Assembly: GCA_018340805.1 (NCBI GenBank)
Contig: JACMZG010001863.1
Location: forward strand, 59,017,795-59,081,794
DNA: 64,000 nt
Direction: 5' to 3'
Origin: Microvelia longipes
Lineage: Eukaryota > Arthropoda > Insecta > Hemiptera > Veliidae
The translations under genes were made by a program, and so were the position numbers. The number at the start of each line of letters is the position of its first letter. Position 1 is the stretch's first letter. Shown piece after piece: positions 1-10,600 of the stretch. The notes under the pieces are model-generated. The model worked only from the letters and a program-made list of their open reading frames with translations. It did no database searches and was not told where the DNA came from.

Positions 1-875
1 TTACACCATTGTAACCTCTGCTACAGTTTCCTCTCTATCTCATATTGCTTACGCCATTGTAAACCTCTGCTGCAGTTTCTCCTGCCTATCTCATATTACT
101 TACGCCATTGAAAACCTCTGCTGCAGTTTCTCCTCTCTATCTCATATTGCTTACGCCATTGTAAACCTCTGCTGCAGTTTCCTCCCTATCTCATATTACT
201 TACACCATTGTAAACCTCTGCTGCAGTTTCCTTCTCTATTCTTATTTACGCATTGAAACCTCTGCTTGCAGTTTTCCTCCCTATTCATTTCTTACACCAT
301 TGTAAACCTCTGCTACAGTTTCTCCTTCTCTATTTTCATGATGCTTAACGCATTGTAAACCTCTGCTGCAGTTTCTCTGCCTATCTCATATTACTTTACA
401 CATTGTAAACCTCTGCTGCAGTTCTCTCTGCTCATATCTACGCCACTTACGTTCGAACCTCATGCTGCAGTTTCTCCTCTCTATTCTCATACTACTTACG
501 CCATTGAAACCTCTGCTGCAGTTTCTCCTCTCTATCTCATATTACTTACGCCATTGTAAACCTCTGCTGCAGTTTCTCCTCCCTATCTCATATTACTTAC
601 ACCATTGTAAACCTCTGCTGCAGTTTCTCCTCTCTATCTCATACTACTTACGCCATTGAAACCTCTGCTGCAGTTTCTCCTCCTATCTCATATTACTTAC
701 GCCATTGTAAACCTCTGCTGGCAGTTTCTCCTCTCATCTCCATACTAATTACGCCATTGAAAATCTTTGCTGCAGTTTCTCCTCTCTATCTCATATTACT
801 TACGCCATTGTAAACCTGTGCTGCAGTTTCTCCTCTCTATCTCATATTCTTACGCCATTGAAAACCTCTGCTGCG
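1..875. repeat. ~51-bp tandem array (about 17 copies), cut by the window edge
   Basis: Copies share an AACCTCTGCTGCAG core, a pyrimidine-rich stretch, and a TTACGCCATTG segment. Spacing between successive TTACGCCATTG blocks is about 49-51 bp. Units differ by scattered substitutions and 1-2 base indels. The array starts before the window. The 65-codon open frame at 462-659 is only the array read in one phase (51 = 17 codons) and is not a gene. Confidence 0.9.
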
Positions 876-2524
876 CCTACCTCTTTCAATGTTGAATTTA
901 TCGAGAATTGTATAGTTCTTGTCAGAAATTATTTTTAATAAAACATTTTCCATCTATTTGGACATTTTATTATAAAAATTTAATAGAGGTACATTGCTAT
1001 TCCTAAGCTTCTTTGTAAAACAAGAGCCGTATTTACGCGTTTCCCCATCAGATATGATATTGATTTAAATCACCATGACTAAGCATCGCTTATAGGCTAT
1101 TGAGGTAAATACGTTACAGAGGGTGCTGTAACGTAATTTCACAGGTCAGTGCTGTGAAATTTTAAATAATAAAGTTAATCTTAGGGAGGAGGTTACACAG
1201 CCGAAATTCAGTCCTAATTGTTTTTTTTTTAATTTGCATCAACAGCTCGAGTAGCTTGTGACAGACGCTTCCATCTCTATCATTACAATTACTCCTTCCC
1301 ATCATATCGTTTTGATATCATTTACTATTAACAATAATCCTAGAGTCTATAATTTCTCCCAATAATTCATCCCGTCTCGTATAAATCATATAAAAAACAA
1401 ACCATCTATTAATAAAAACTCCATGATTACTCGTTACAACATTGTCAGGCATTTTCAAAATTACATCAATAAATTACTGAGCCCACTCTACTACACTAAA
1501 ATATCCCTTTACGTAAAGAAAACAACAAACCCTTTTTTGTCTTCAGTAGAAAGGATTAAAGATTTAAGCCGCTTTTTAAAAACAAGAAACGTATACTTTA
1601 TAATATATGACAGCCTATAACTTTTCTTTGGATTTATTATTTTAAAATTATTTTTTCTTTATCAATTAAGAATTTATTAAGTTATACAGTATTTTACTTT
1701 TTATTTTGTAGTTTACTTTACCATCTATATAATACTATGTAACATAAAAATTATCTTTTAAGTATATTTTGAAGTTTAAAAGCCGCTTCTGAGCCATTTA
1801 TTTTGACACAATTATTGCTTACCTTCTTCTTTTTCTTTCGGCTACTACGTTTAAAACGATATAAAAATTCCTAAATACATATGTTACACAATAATTTGAT
1901 TTATTGGCTAAGGATACAAATTTTTTATATATATTTTGTAGAGAATTAAATTTATAAGTACTAATTTTGTTATATTGTAATGTTTTAAGGATACTGTGAC
2001 TTATTTTTGAACGACTTAGTAATATATTTTAAAGAGTCAACTGCATATTATAAAGTTAATTTTAAGGTTACTTTTACTAAAATGGTGATTTATGGGAACA
2101 ATTTGAAAAACAAAAAATCTGTAGATAATAATTAAGCTAGATACTTTCTATTCTTGTTAATAAAACCAAGTGAATATTATGTAAATCTTGTCTGCCTGCT
2201 GATAATAGTATATTATATTATGCTACTAGGCTGTAGAGTGAATCTTATATTTAATCTCGGCAATTATTTTTAATGTCGAACGGAGCAAGACAGTAAAAAT
2301 TACCATGGTTAAGTAATAAAAATCACTTTACAGTCATGTAGGATATTTTATTCTTTTAGAGGTAGGTTACAGTGCAACATTGACTTTTTAATAACTTTTA
2401 AATAACTTAAAACCATTTGAATGCAATCTTCTTTAATGATAAAAAAGAAATACATTTTTCATCTTCTTCTTTTTATGTCATTGAATTATATGTGTGGCAT
2501 ATAGTTCGTATGCTATAGTTATTT
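876..2524. other. AT-rich spacer, no gene seen
   Basis: No coding signal, RNA gene or clear repeat. The only structured item is a small hairpin at 1136-1160: arms ATTTCACAG and CTGTGAAAT around a 7-base loop. A 65-codon open frame at 1423-1620 has no recognisable motif and looks like chance. Confidence 0.6.
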
Positions 2525-2640
2525 ATGCCATAAGGCTGAGAAGTGTGTCTTTACGTCACGGCAATTAGATTTACCCGACGAGCGAAAGCGAGTCGGGAAA
2601 CATTGCCAAATACATAAAGACATTTCAGCCGGATGGCATA
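2525..2640. mobile_element. Small foldback MITE-like element
   Basis: The ends TATGCCATAAGGCTGAGAAG and (inverted) TTCAGCCGGATGGCATA pair with each other. An inner pair, GGCAAT...CCGAC against GTCGGG...ATTGCC, continues the dyad, so almost the whole ~115 bp can fold. There is no coding capacity. The central GAGCGAAAGCGAG resembles part of the 5S-SINE tail elsewhere in the window, but the match is short. Confidence 0.55.
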
Positions 2641-2645
2641 CACTA

Positions 2646-3088
2646 TTTTTTTGAGGTAGCACTCATTAAATAAAACTGCGATATATACTTAATTGAAAAA
2701 AAAAAACGTCCAATTAACTTCATATTATCGTCGTCATTGAATTCATCCATAGTTCACACTTTTACTCAAAAATATAAAAGCTTACAAAACACACAAAATT
2801 GTCAATTAGAACGCCTTTTAAAAACGACAAAAAAAATTAGTCTACGAACAAAAACAGAAACAATGAACGTTTTTAAAGAAACCTCATGAAGTTTTACACA
2901 GATTGTTTTTTTGAACACGCTACATTACAGTAATGGCGGCAATATATGAATTACTTTTACGTCCTGAGTTTTTTTTCATTATTGTCTCGGAGGTGAAAAG
3001 TACTAAATAACCTCCTTAAAATAATGATTGGCTTCTCATCCTAAAAACGGTCAATAAAGTGCTCAATTACTTCACCTCAAAAAAAATA
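2646..3088. mobile_element. Possible ~440-bp element with short inverted ends
   Basis: TTTTTTGAGGT plus AGCACT at 2646-2668 is mirrored by AGTGCT...ACCTCAAAAAA at 3058-3088, with a few bases of difference. The interior is AT-rich and non-coding. Evidence is limited to these short ends, so this could be coincidence in AT-rich DNA. Confidence 0.3.
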
Positions 3089-3319
3089 TATTACTATTTT
3101 ATTTGTAATAAAAAGCAATTAAATAATGGTGTTGAAGATTCTTTATATAACTAACTGATTTTTAAATGTTTACAAGATTGTTCAGCTTGATTGCAACGCT
3201 ATTGTTTGTGTCACTCTTGATAACTATCCATATAAGTGTTTACTTTATCTCCTTAGGATGTAAAACATTTTTACCTACTATGGAAGCAAAATATTTTTTC
3301 AATAAAGTGTTGGTGCGAT

Positions 3320-3561
3320 TATAATAATAATAATAATAATGCCCGTTTAGAGCCTTGCGGCACATCAGGGATAACCCTGCGGGAACCCACTCGGGTGGTA
3401 GTAGCAACCGTTACGCTCAAGTGTATTCAAAGCTGGCGATAATTAATCTAAACAATAATAATATATAAACTGAGAACGTAACCTGGGATGCGAACCCCAG
3501 ACATCCGTAGGTGTCAAAGGTCAGTGTAAAGACTAACGCCTTAACGATCTCGGCCACGGAG
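3320..3561 (-). mobile_element. tRNA-headed SINE, type 1, full length
   Basis: On the minus strand it reads: tRNA-like head with an A-box-like TGGCCGAGATCGTTAAGGC (3538-3556) and a B-box-like GGTTCGCATCCC, then a ~70-bp body, then a 3' tail of short hairpins ending in (ATT)n. It is flanked by TTGGTGCGAT (3310-3319) and TTAGTGCGAT (3562-3571), a 10-bp target-site duplication with one mismatch. This shows insertion by target-primed reverse transcription. One of eight members in this window. Confidence 0.9.
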
Positions 3562-3571
3562 TTAGTGCGAT

Positions 3572-4400
3572 CAAAATACTTAAATCCTCGTAACGAGATA
3601 AGTTTTAGTTGTATGCTTTAGGTTCTAAAGTTACTATTTCTCAGCCTACCTCTGAAAATTAAATTTATATTTTTTTTAAATTAAAATTTACCGCTTACAG
3701 CGAAAATTGTGTCGCAATTTAAGAGTTCTTCAAGTTTTTAAGGACCTTATAAAATAGGGTTAATGGTTTGAGATGGGGCAACGTTACTGCCGACGTATGC
3801 TAAACTTTATGTCTTAAAACTTCTGTGCAAAATATGAATAGAATTAAAAAGGTAAAAGTGGAAACTCTTGTAGCGCAGTCGGTTACGCGTTGGATTTATA
3901 GGGAGATCATGCGATCCATATTGTGTAGCATCCCAAAGGTTTTATTAAGTGCTCGTTTACTAATGTAGAGGTTAAAAAGAAGTCAAAACTAGCATTATGT
4001 CTGTTATCTCTGTTGGTTTCAGAAGTAGTTCTAGAGGGTAAGGAGGTTGGAATGGGCGAGTTGAGCATGCGTGCGAAGCGGGCCTGCGAGGCAAGGCGTC
4101 CGTGAAACGGCCCACATGATGAAAAATCTCTAAATACATGGCAAAATGCCGCGTATTTAATAATAAAATTAATAATGTAATTAATAAAAATAATAAAAAG
4201 TAAAAATAATGCAAAAGAGTTGCCATAACAACGTGGGTACGAAACAATTTTAGTTTCTCTTGTCGTCTTATCTTAGTTTAAGCGTTAAAACGGTTCTAGT
4301 TAGCTGGATAAATGAAGTTCTATTCTAGATATACTTTATATCTAGACAGGAGTATAAAATATCTCGGAAAATCGGAGTCCTTAAAATCCTTTCTTTGCGG
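3572..4400. other. AT-rich spacer with one tRNA-like fragment
   Basis: Mostly featureless. At 3864-3935 there is a stretch with a tRNA A-box look (TAGCGCAGTCGGTTACGCG), but no convincing acceptor stem or B box, so it is at most a decayed tRNA or SINE head. A frame on the minus strand at 3972-4247 has no recognisable motif. Confidence 0.4.
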
Positions 4401-4429
4401 GTAGTAATAGATCAGGACCAGGTAGTCGA

Positions 4430-5040
4430 ATTTTCTTCTAGGCACTATACGATTCTGTTACTTGGTGGTGACTGGGCAGATTTCAACTAGTTGCCGTCCC
4501 ATTGACCTTCAGTGTTGGCAGTGTGAGGGTTCTATTGCGTCATACTTATGATACGGTTCTAGAGAAGGAAGTCCTGTCTTGACTTCAAGTCATCGACCAT
4601 GCCCCTTCATTCAGTCTAGTAAAGGTGCGATAGCATCTTTTTGGCCGACTCCCGAGAGATTCTAGGCCACAAGGCTATAAATAACATAAGTCTATCCATA
4701 GCAGTATAGATCCAGTAACCACCCTTAGGCTTTATTTACCAAGAAGGACCCATTGTCCTGAGGCACATTAGTTTCGTCCAGCATACCTTCCTATTGGAGC
4801 CTCCAGGTGAGTTTAGCATCCACAACGAATCCTAGATACTTAACACAACTAGATAGCTCGAGTTTTGTCACTGAGGATCAGATCTTTAGCACCATCCATA
4901 TTCTTCCTACCACAGTCGACAGGGGAAATATCCCCAAACTATCTGACTGCTGGTGTGTCAGGCCATGTGTTTTCTGGGCAAGCTCAAAAAGTTGTGTGAA
5001 CAGACTTTCTCAGTGTATGGATGGAACGCTGTGGATTTAA
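4430..5040 (-). pseudogene. Decayed reverse transcriptase of a non-LTR retrotransposon (Jockey-like)
   Basis: On the minus strand, plus-strand positions 4844 down to 4803 encode VKYLGFVVDAKLTW. This is the motif near the end of the reverse-transcriptase domain in Jockey-type and related LINEs (consensus VKYLGV.LD.KL.W). The preceding codons KLELSSC also fit. Downstream (towards 4430) the frame is broken by at least six stops, yet WLL-DLY and Y-x-IYSLV-like remnants fit the segment that follows this motif in the family. No start, endonuclease domain or poly-A tail was found, so it is an old internal fragment. Clade assignment is tentative. Confidence 0.75.
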
Positions 5041-5049
5041 CGTAGTGCT

Positions 5050-5510
5050 ACGTTAAATGTTTCCCAAATCTTATGGTAGTTATAAAATAGTAAAGAAGTG
5101 TATGATATCTTAGTGGATTTATATGGACGACTTAGACAGTTTGAGATTTCTTACGATCTCGCAGCTCTAAATCCTTGTTATTTAAGAAGGTTGTGTTTTC
5201 ACTTCATGTATTAAACCAACTATTTTATTTGCTCGACTATGAGTTTTATTTGAGTAAATCTTGTGTTTTTATGATTTCAGTTTTGAAATTTAATGTAATA
5301 GTAGGAACATATATACTAGTAAATAGGGGCTGCTGTAGGGAGTACTAAGTAATACTAGTTTTTTGCTCATAACAAACTAGTTGGTATCCCTGCATATGTT
5401 TTGCACACATGTAAAACCTTTTTACCTCCAGTCGCTCTATAATGTGTAGTTATTGTCGTAGTTTTTAGATAATAAAGAAGGACAATTATGTATCATGTGA
5501 TAAAACATTG
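5050..5510. other. AT-rich spacer, nothing recognised
   Basis: No open frame, RNA gene or repeat could be supported. Confidence 0.5.
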
Positions 5511-5512
5511 TT

Positions 5513-5660
5513 TTTAGTCAGTGCCAGGATGGGTGACCGCTTGGAATGAAACGGACGTATAAATATACTTGTATATCTTGAGGACGAGCGAAGCGAGTCT
5601 GAAGTAGGGTGGATAAGCCTAGCGAATCCGATGTAATAAGGAAACATTCAGATTTTTTAA
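5513..5660 (+). mobile_element. 5S rRNA-headed SINE, copy 1
   Basis: The head GGATGGGTGACCGCTTGGAA matches the 3' part of the 5S rRNA internal promoter (box C region), preceded by AGTCAGTGCC, which fits the 5S segment just upstream. A tail follows with GACGAGCGAAGCGAGTC and AGCGAATCCGATGTAATAAG. The same tail occurs at 28915-28985, 10229-10290 and, more decayed, near 35780. It is shorter than a 5S gene and lacks its 5' half, so it is a retroposed SINE head and not an rRNA gene. Confidence 0.7.
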
Positions 5661-6770
5661 ATTCTATCTCTTGGTAAAATGTAAATATTATGTTGCTGTT
5701 TCTTATGCTATATTTTATTGATTCATTTTCATTTATTTTTATTTAAATATCAAAGTGATTTTGTCTTACACTCCCTAGAGAGGGAAGTGACATTTACTGT
5801 GCCTGTTACCAAGACACATAGCATTACAACGCAAGCAGTACATAAAAATATTGCTGGATATGTAAAATTATTTTTCTAAATAACATTTATAAAGAATAAC
5901 AATGTATTCTTAAGAGCTTTGTTTAATTTTATCTCTGTCTGAAAAGGCCTGGCATAAAGTTAATACTGTTACGAAAAATAAAGGAGAGGGAGGTGACAAG
6001 CAGAAAATGAAAGAGTTAAAGCCGCTGGTGTTTTTATTTCACCTCTGAAAATCAGCTTGACGCTGGGTTTCGGAATGGCAAAACTACCTGACTAAGCCTA
6101 TCTCGCTTTCAGCTCATCCGTCCTCTTCCTTAATCCAGCCTGCCAAGCGGTTAAAAAAAGAACAAACTTGCGAAATGAAAAAAAGCTTAAATTAAATTTA
6201 AGGCTTATCCAACACATTTTTCCTGTATATTTGAATAATTTCATTTTCTTTTTTTTTTTATGAGTGGAAATTTAATAAATAAATAAAAAGTACGCAATAG
6301 ATTTAGATAAATTTTCTTTCTTTTTTTAAAGAAAAAAGAAAATTGTTTTATTAATATTAAAAAATGTCTCTGATATAATTCTGCTTTGAAATACAGCATT
6401 AGTTTATATGCAGCAGTGTTTACATTAAAAAGAAATTATAAAAAACTTTGTTGTATATAGCCTTTAACATGAAGTAACGCTGTTATAAATAATAAAGAAC
6501 AGTTTCAGCCACAGAGTATTCAGATATAGTCTCTATATTCAATTGGCTAATCGCTATTATTTGGGCAAGAATAATATTTTCTATATATTGTTTTTCAATT
6601 CTTCAAAATCTACTTCTTGGTGGATTTGTTTCACTGCTTTCCTCATCTAATCTAGCTGCTGTATAGCCCGGATAACTAATAATTAGTTGACGTCATCAAC
6701 CCTTTAAGCAAACATTATAACATTTTATTGATGACATTGGATTAATATTAATATTCAATGTACTTATGCA
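5661..6770. other. AT-rich spacer, no gene seen
   Basis: Contains homopolymer runs and no supported coding region. The stretch from about 6690 adjoins the 3' end of the LINE copy that follows. Confidence 0.5.
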
Positions 6771-6776
6771 TGTTTC

Positions 6777-7149
6777 TATTTATTTATTTATTTTCTAAGA
6801 GTTGATACAAATACATAAAATTACAAAAGTAAAATTACAATTGTGTCTCTGAGTCAAAATCTTAACTTAATTACAAAGAACAATTATTTATAAAATCGTT
6901 TATAGAATAAAAAGCTTCCGTAATCAAATATGTTTTTATTTGCTTAGCGAATGCTGTTAACTCTAAGTTTTGAATTTTAGGCTTCTGGCAATTATACATT
7001 TTAATGGCAACTATTTTAGGCGAATTAAAAGTTTTATGTAGTCTACAGTGAGGTACTATTAGCATATGGTTATATCTAGTATTATAGTTATGATTATCAA
7101 TATTTCTATGGTGGTTACTTTCCGAGTGAATAGATAAAAGCAAGTTTCC
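6777..7149 (-). pseudogene. 5'-truncated LINE: C-terminus of a reverse transcriptase
   Basis: The minus strand keeps a ~90-codon open frame ending at 6871. It contains HNYNTR (residues 18-23), a VPHCRL segment, a KMYNCQ segment, and a final TEAFYSINDFI. This series (H.YNTR, 'P.hR', 'GIKFYN-LP', 'AFYS..EF') is the conserved C-terminal tail of Jockey-like non-LTR reverse transcriptases in arthropods. The frame starts right after a TAA, and nothing upstream continues it. That fits a typical 5'-truncated insertion. Beyond the stop the element runs to an (AAAT)n-type tail at 6777-6797. It is relatively young, since no stop interrupts the frame. Confidence 0.85.
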
Positions 7150-7193
7150 TTATTTTAGCGAATTTCTTTTGGAAACTGCTTATCAGAGAGGCG

Positions 7194-7306
7194 TATAATA
7201 AGCCGCCTCCGTGGCCGAGGTCGTTAAGGCGTTAGTCTTTACACTGACCTTTGACACCCACGGAGGTCTGGGGTTCGCATCCCAGGTTACGCTCTCAGTT
7301 TATAGA
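7194..7306 (+). mobile_element. tRNA-headed SINE, type 1, head only
   Basis: Only the tRNA-like head is present: A-box region TGGCCGAGGTCGTTAAGGC and B-box GGTTCGCATCCC, followed by the start of the body. The perfect 9-bp duplication AGAGAGGCG flanks it at 7185-7193 and 7307-7315. The shortened copy therefore looks like a complete insertion event whose RNA or cDNA lacked the usual 3' tail, not a later deletion. Confidence 0.85.
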
Positions 7307-7315
7307 AGAGAGGCG

Positions 7316-8251
7316 CAATGACGGAAAATAATCTTCGGAGTATGACCAAAATTGTTTCAGAGGTCCCTAATCACGAAAAAATAGGTTTGCCGAAACTTTA
7401 TTAATGTCACAAAAGTTAAGCATTATCAAACGAAGTCAGTAAGTAGCTGGTTGTAGAAAAATTATTGTATAAATTTTTTGAGTGAAAAAAAAGAATAATT
7501 GTAAAAATTATTCTTTTAAATTCTTCCTTGTAAATTGGTCATACTGACGCATAATGAAATAAATTAGGTGATTTTTATTTTTAAAGACGAGCGAAGCGTG
7601 TCTGATGTTATAAGGAAGAGTTAAGTAATTCCGCACGCGAAAGAAGCATGTTTCAAAGATTACACTGGAAATTTTCATTGTAAAAAAAACTTTTTTTAAT
7701 TTTTTTCTATATAAAAATTATATAGAAAACAATTTCTATAAAAACAAATTCTAAATCATTTTGATATTTTGAATTTTATCTTTTATATTTTCGTATAAGT
7801 ATGTGATAGTATAATATTTTTCTTTTGAAAATCATTTTACAAGTATTGATTACATGGGAAAGGCCATAAAAGCAACGCAAAATCCCTTAAAAGCGAAAAC
7901 TTTAATTATTAGCGGCATAAAACTGTTATGAGCCTTTAGCAATTAACAGTTAAGTTTTATTGATAATAAAATTCATCTCAAGTTCAATCAACTTAAAACT
8001 TAAAAGCAGTAAAATAAGTCGTACTTCACGACTGTAAAAGAAGACTGAAATAATATAATATATTAAATATAAGTTGTACCTATAATAAAGTAATAATTAC
8101 TGAGACGCGGAGTTCTGCAGGCCGGACAAATTTTCTTAATAATGCGTGGCATTTTGCTCAGCAATTTATTTCTTGCTTAAGTTTCCGGTATATGCTTTAT
8201 AACCTAAGCAGTAGCGTCGAAACTCAAGCAAGAAATTAATTAGCAAAAAAT
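7316..8251. other. AT-rich spacer with a trace of 5S-SINE tail
   Basis: At 7586-7615, GACGAGCGAAGCG and TCTGATGTTATAAGGAAG resemble the tail of the 5S-headed SINEs, without a recognisable head. The rest is featureless. Confidence 0.4.
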
Positions 8252-8264
8252 ATTTTGTTGTTAT

Positions 8265-8489
8265 GTCTGCCTCCGTGGCCGTGATTGTAAAGGCGTTCGA
8301 TTTCGGCACCGGAGGTCCGGGGTTCGCAGCCCGGGCTATGCTCTAAGATTTTATGAATAGTATTTGTATTAAAATGATTTCGCCAACTTTAATTAATTCT
8401 TAGAGAGTAGTAGATGCAACCCACCTGAGGTGGTTCCCGCAGGGTGAATAACCTGATGGGCCGAAAGGCTCTTAAACGGGCATTTATTT
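8265..8489 (+). mobile_element. tRNA-headed SINE, type 2
   Basis: Same layout as type 1 but with a diverged head (TGGCCGTGATTGTAAAGGCG; B box GGTTCGCAGCCC) and a different body. The 3' hairpin tail is shared (CCCG at 8436 to CGGG at 8480). A perfect 13-bp duplication ATTTTGTTGTTAT flanks it at 8252-8264 and 8490-8502. Another type 2 copy lies at 22534-22770. The open frame at 8444-8707 starts inside this tail and is not a gene. Confidence 0.9.
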
Positions 8490-8820
8490 ATTTTGTTGTT
8501 ATAAATTTATGCTGGGTAAATACGATGACAAAAAATAATCGACCTTACCAGGATTTAAATCTGGAACCCCTGTCTTTCAGTCCTTTAAGCGGATCTATTG
8601 ACTCCGGACCGGTTTTATTAGATTCAGAGACCCACAATACAACACACAAATCACATCACCAACATACGACGTTTCATTGTTTTTTTTATAGAGCGCATGC
8701 TCCATGATAATATTACATGCGCTCGGCTGCACTGGGGGATAAAGCTTAAATGCTGCTCCAGTTTTTTTTTCTTTATTTATTTTTTTAAGTACAATAACAA
8801 TAATTAGAATGTTCAATGTA

Positions 8821-9139
8821 CAGATAGGTAAAGATAACACAAAATTTGAGCTTTCGGCCGTAAATTAGGCCTTCATTAGATGTAGTTTTATTCCAAACTG
8901 AATCAGATAACACATAAAAATAAAACATTAGTTATATTATATTATATTATTCAAACTAGATCTTTGTTTAGAAGTAGGTGTCGTTCTCCGATGGTATACA
9001 CAGCTAGCTATTGTTAGATTAATATAACTAATGTTTCATTTTTATGTGTTATCTGATTCAGTTTGGAATAAAACTACTTCTGATGAAGGCCTAATTTACG
9101 GCCGAAAGCTAAAATTTTATGTTTTCTTTACCTATCTGA
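8821..9139. mobile_element. Foldback element, ~120-bp arms, hammerhead-like motif in each arm
   Basis: The left arm (8821-~8945, starting CAGATAGGTAAAGATAACAC) is the inverse of the right arm (~9028-9139, ending TTTACCTATCTG). The spacer is ~80 bp. Each arm holds CTGATGA (CTAATGA in the left), then GGCC, an 8-base loop, GGCC, and GAAA. In the right arm this spans 9080-9107 on the plus strand. There is no coding capacity. Confidence 0.8.
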
Positions 9140-9465
9140 CCACTTCCTCATAAAATTATCTAGTTTATATAGTTTGGTCAATAATTTTATATTAGTTTAA
9201 TGTTCAATGTATTAAGCACAAATTTGGAACATGTAATGTATTCTAAAAATGATGCAAGCTTTTTCTTACATCTTACATTTTTCTCTCCAGTCGTTTACCA
9301 GAATCCATCTAACTACTATTTTAAAATTAATGAAATAACTAAAACTATGTATGTACAATATTTAAACTAAACTAAAATATTTATTATAATAATTATTAAT
9401 AAAGTTAAAGTAAAAATGTTGAAATTGACGTTTCATTGTGTTCATCAGAATTAGTTCCGGTTTTA
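9140..9465. other. AT-rich spacer
   Basis: No feature supported. Confidence 0.5.
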
Positions 9466-9972
9466 TTGATTGACAAATATATATGTCAAACAAAACACAT
9501 CAATTGACATATTGTCAAAAACTGTGTCATTGATTGACATATATATGTCAAACAAAACTGTGTCATTGATTGACATATATATGTCAAACAAAACTGTTTC
9601 ATTGATTTACATGTATATGTCAAACAAAACATTGTCATCAATTGACATATATATGTCAAACAAAACTGTGTCATTGATTGACATATATATGTCAAACAAA
9701 ACTGTGTCATTGATTGACATATATGTCAAAAAAACTGTTTCATTGATTTACATATATATGTCAAACAAAACATTGTCATCAATTGACATATATATGTCAA
9801 ACAAAACTGTGTCATTGATTGACATATATATGTCAAACAAAACATTGTCATCAATTGACATATATATGTCAAACAAAACTGTGTCATTGATTGACATATA
9901 TATGTCAAACAAAACTGTGTCATTGATTGACATATATATGTCAAACAAAACTGTGTCATTGATTGACATAAT
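9466..9972. repeat. 36-bp satellite array, about 14 copies
   Basis: The unit contains the near-palindrome TTGACATATATATGTCAA followed by ACAAAACTGTGTCA or a variant (CATTGTCATCAA, CTGTTTCA). Because 36 = 12 codons and the unit lacks stops in several phases, long frames appear on both strands (9470-9976 plus; 9726-10055 and 9748-9969 minus). These are by-products. Variant units recur in a rough order, which suggests local block duplications. Confidence 0.92.
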
Positions 9973-10102
9973 GTGAACAAATAAACGTTTTCACTAATAA
10001 GTTTGAAAACTCGCTTATATCGTGGCAGTATGGTACTTATATAAACTAGTAGCATAACTAGCTGATAATGTACAACAACATGTTTTTATTTGTTTAGGCA
10101 TA

Positions 10103-10310
10103 ATGGCATGTCCCACTCTGTTTCGTTTCGTCTAACTCATCAGGGCACCGACAGATCGCTGATGAGTTAGACGTAACGAAACAGAGTGGGACATGACATT
10201 ATGTCGAGCCATCAATGATGACGAATGATGAGCGTAGCGAATACGATGTAATGAGGAAAGTTCCGAGGTACCCCGTACCCGTTTTATGTTTTTGTTTTTA
10301 ATCAAGTTTG
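10103..10310. mobile_element. Head-to-head palindrome with hammerhead-like cores, joined to a 5S-SINE-type tail
   Basis: 10103-10143 is the inverse of 10159-10200, separated by a 15-base loop. The right arm reads CTGATGA (10159-10165), a stem with arms GTTA and TAAC, and GAAA (10178-10181). The left arm carries the same on the minus strand with one stem mismatch. From about 10225 the sequence switches to the tail GATGAGCGTAGCGAAT...CCCCGTACCCG seen in the 5S SINEs. The two parts meet at a shared ATGACGAATG-like stretch, which suggests a chimeric retroposon. Confidence 0.7.
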
Positions 10311-10502
10311 TTATTTAAGTTATGCCGTCTATGTTTATGCAGTCTATGTAATAATTTACAATCAATTTTTTTTTTTTTAGCGAAATTTAATTATGAAAAT
10401 GACGCTTATGAGGTTGTTCGGATGACGGAAGTTGAGGGTGGGAGTGATCGGAATCGGTTCCTATTGGCTTCCTGATAACAAAAATATATGTCCGAAAAAA
10501 GT

Positions 10503-10512
10503 TTATATATAT

Positions 10513-10587
<75 letters not shown>

Positions 10588-10600
10588 ATGTATGTATGTA
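10503..10600. repeat. (TA)n microsatellite with (TATG)n end
   Basis: About 78 bases of TA repeats, then TGTGTGTATGTATGTATG. A second short (TATG)n run is at 10721-10737. Confidence 0.95.

Noticed and set aside
8444..8707. 87-codon plus-strand frame
   Set aside because: Begins inside the tail of a type 2 SINE and continues into unrelated flank.
9470..10055. Repetitive frames on both strands
   Set aside because: A 36-bp satellite explains all of them.
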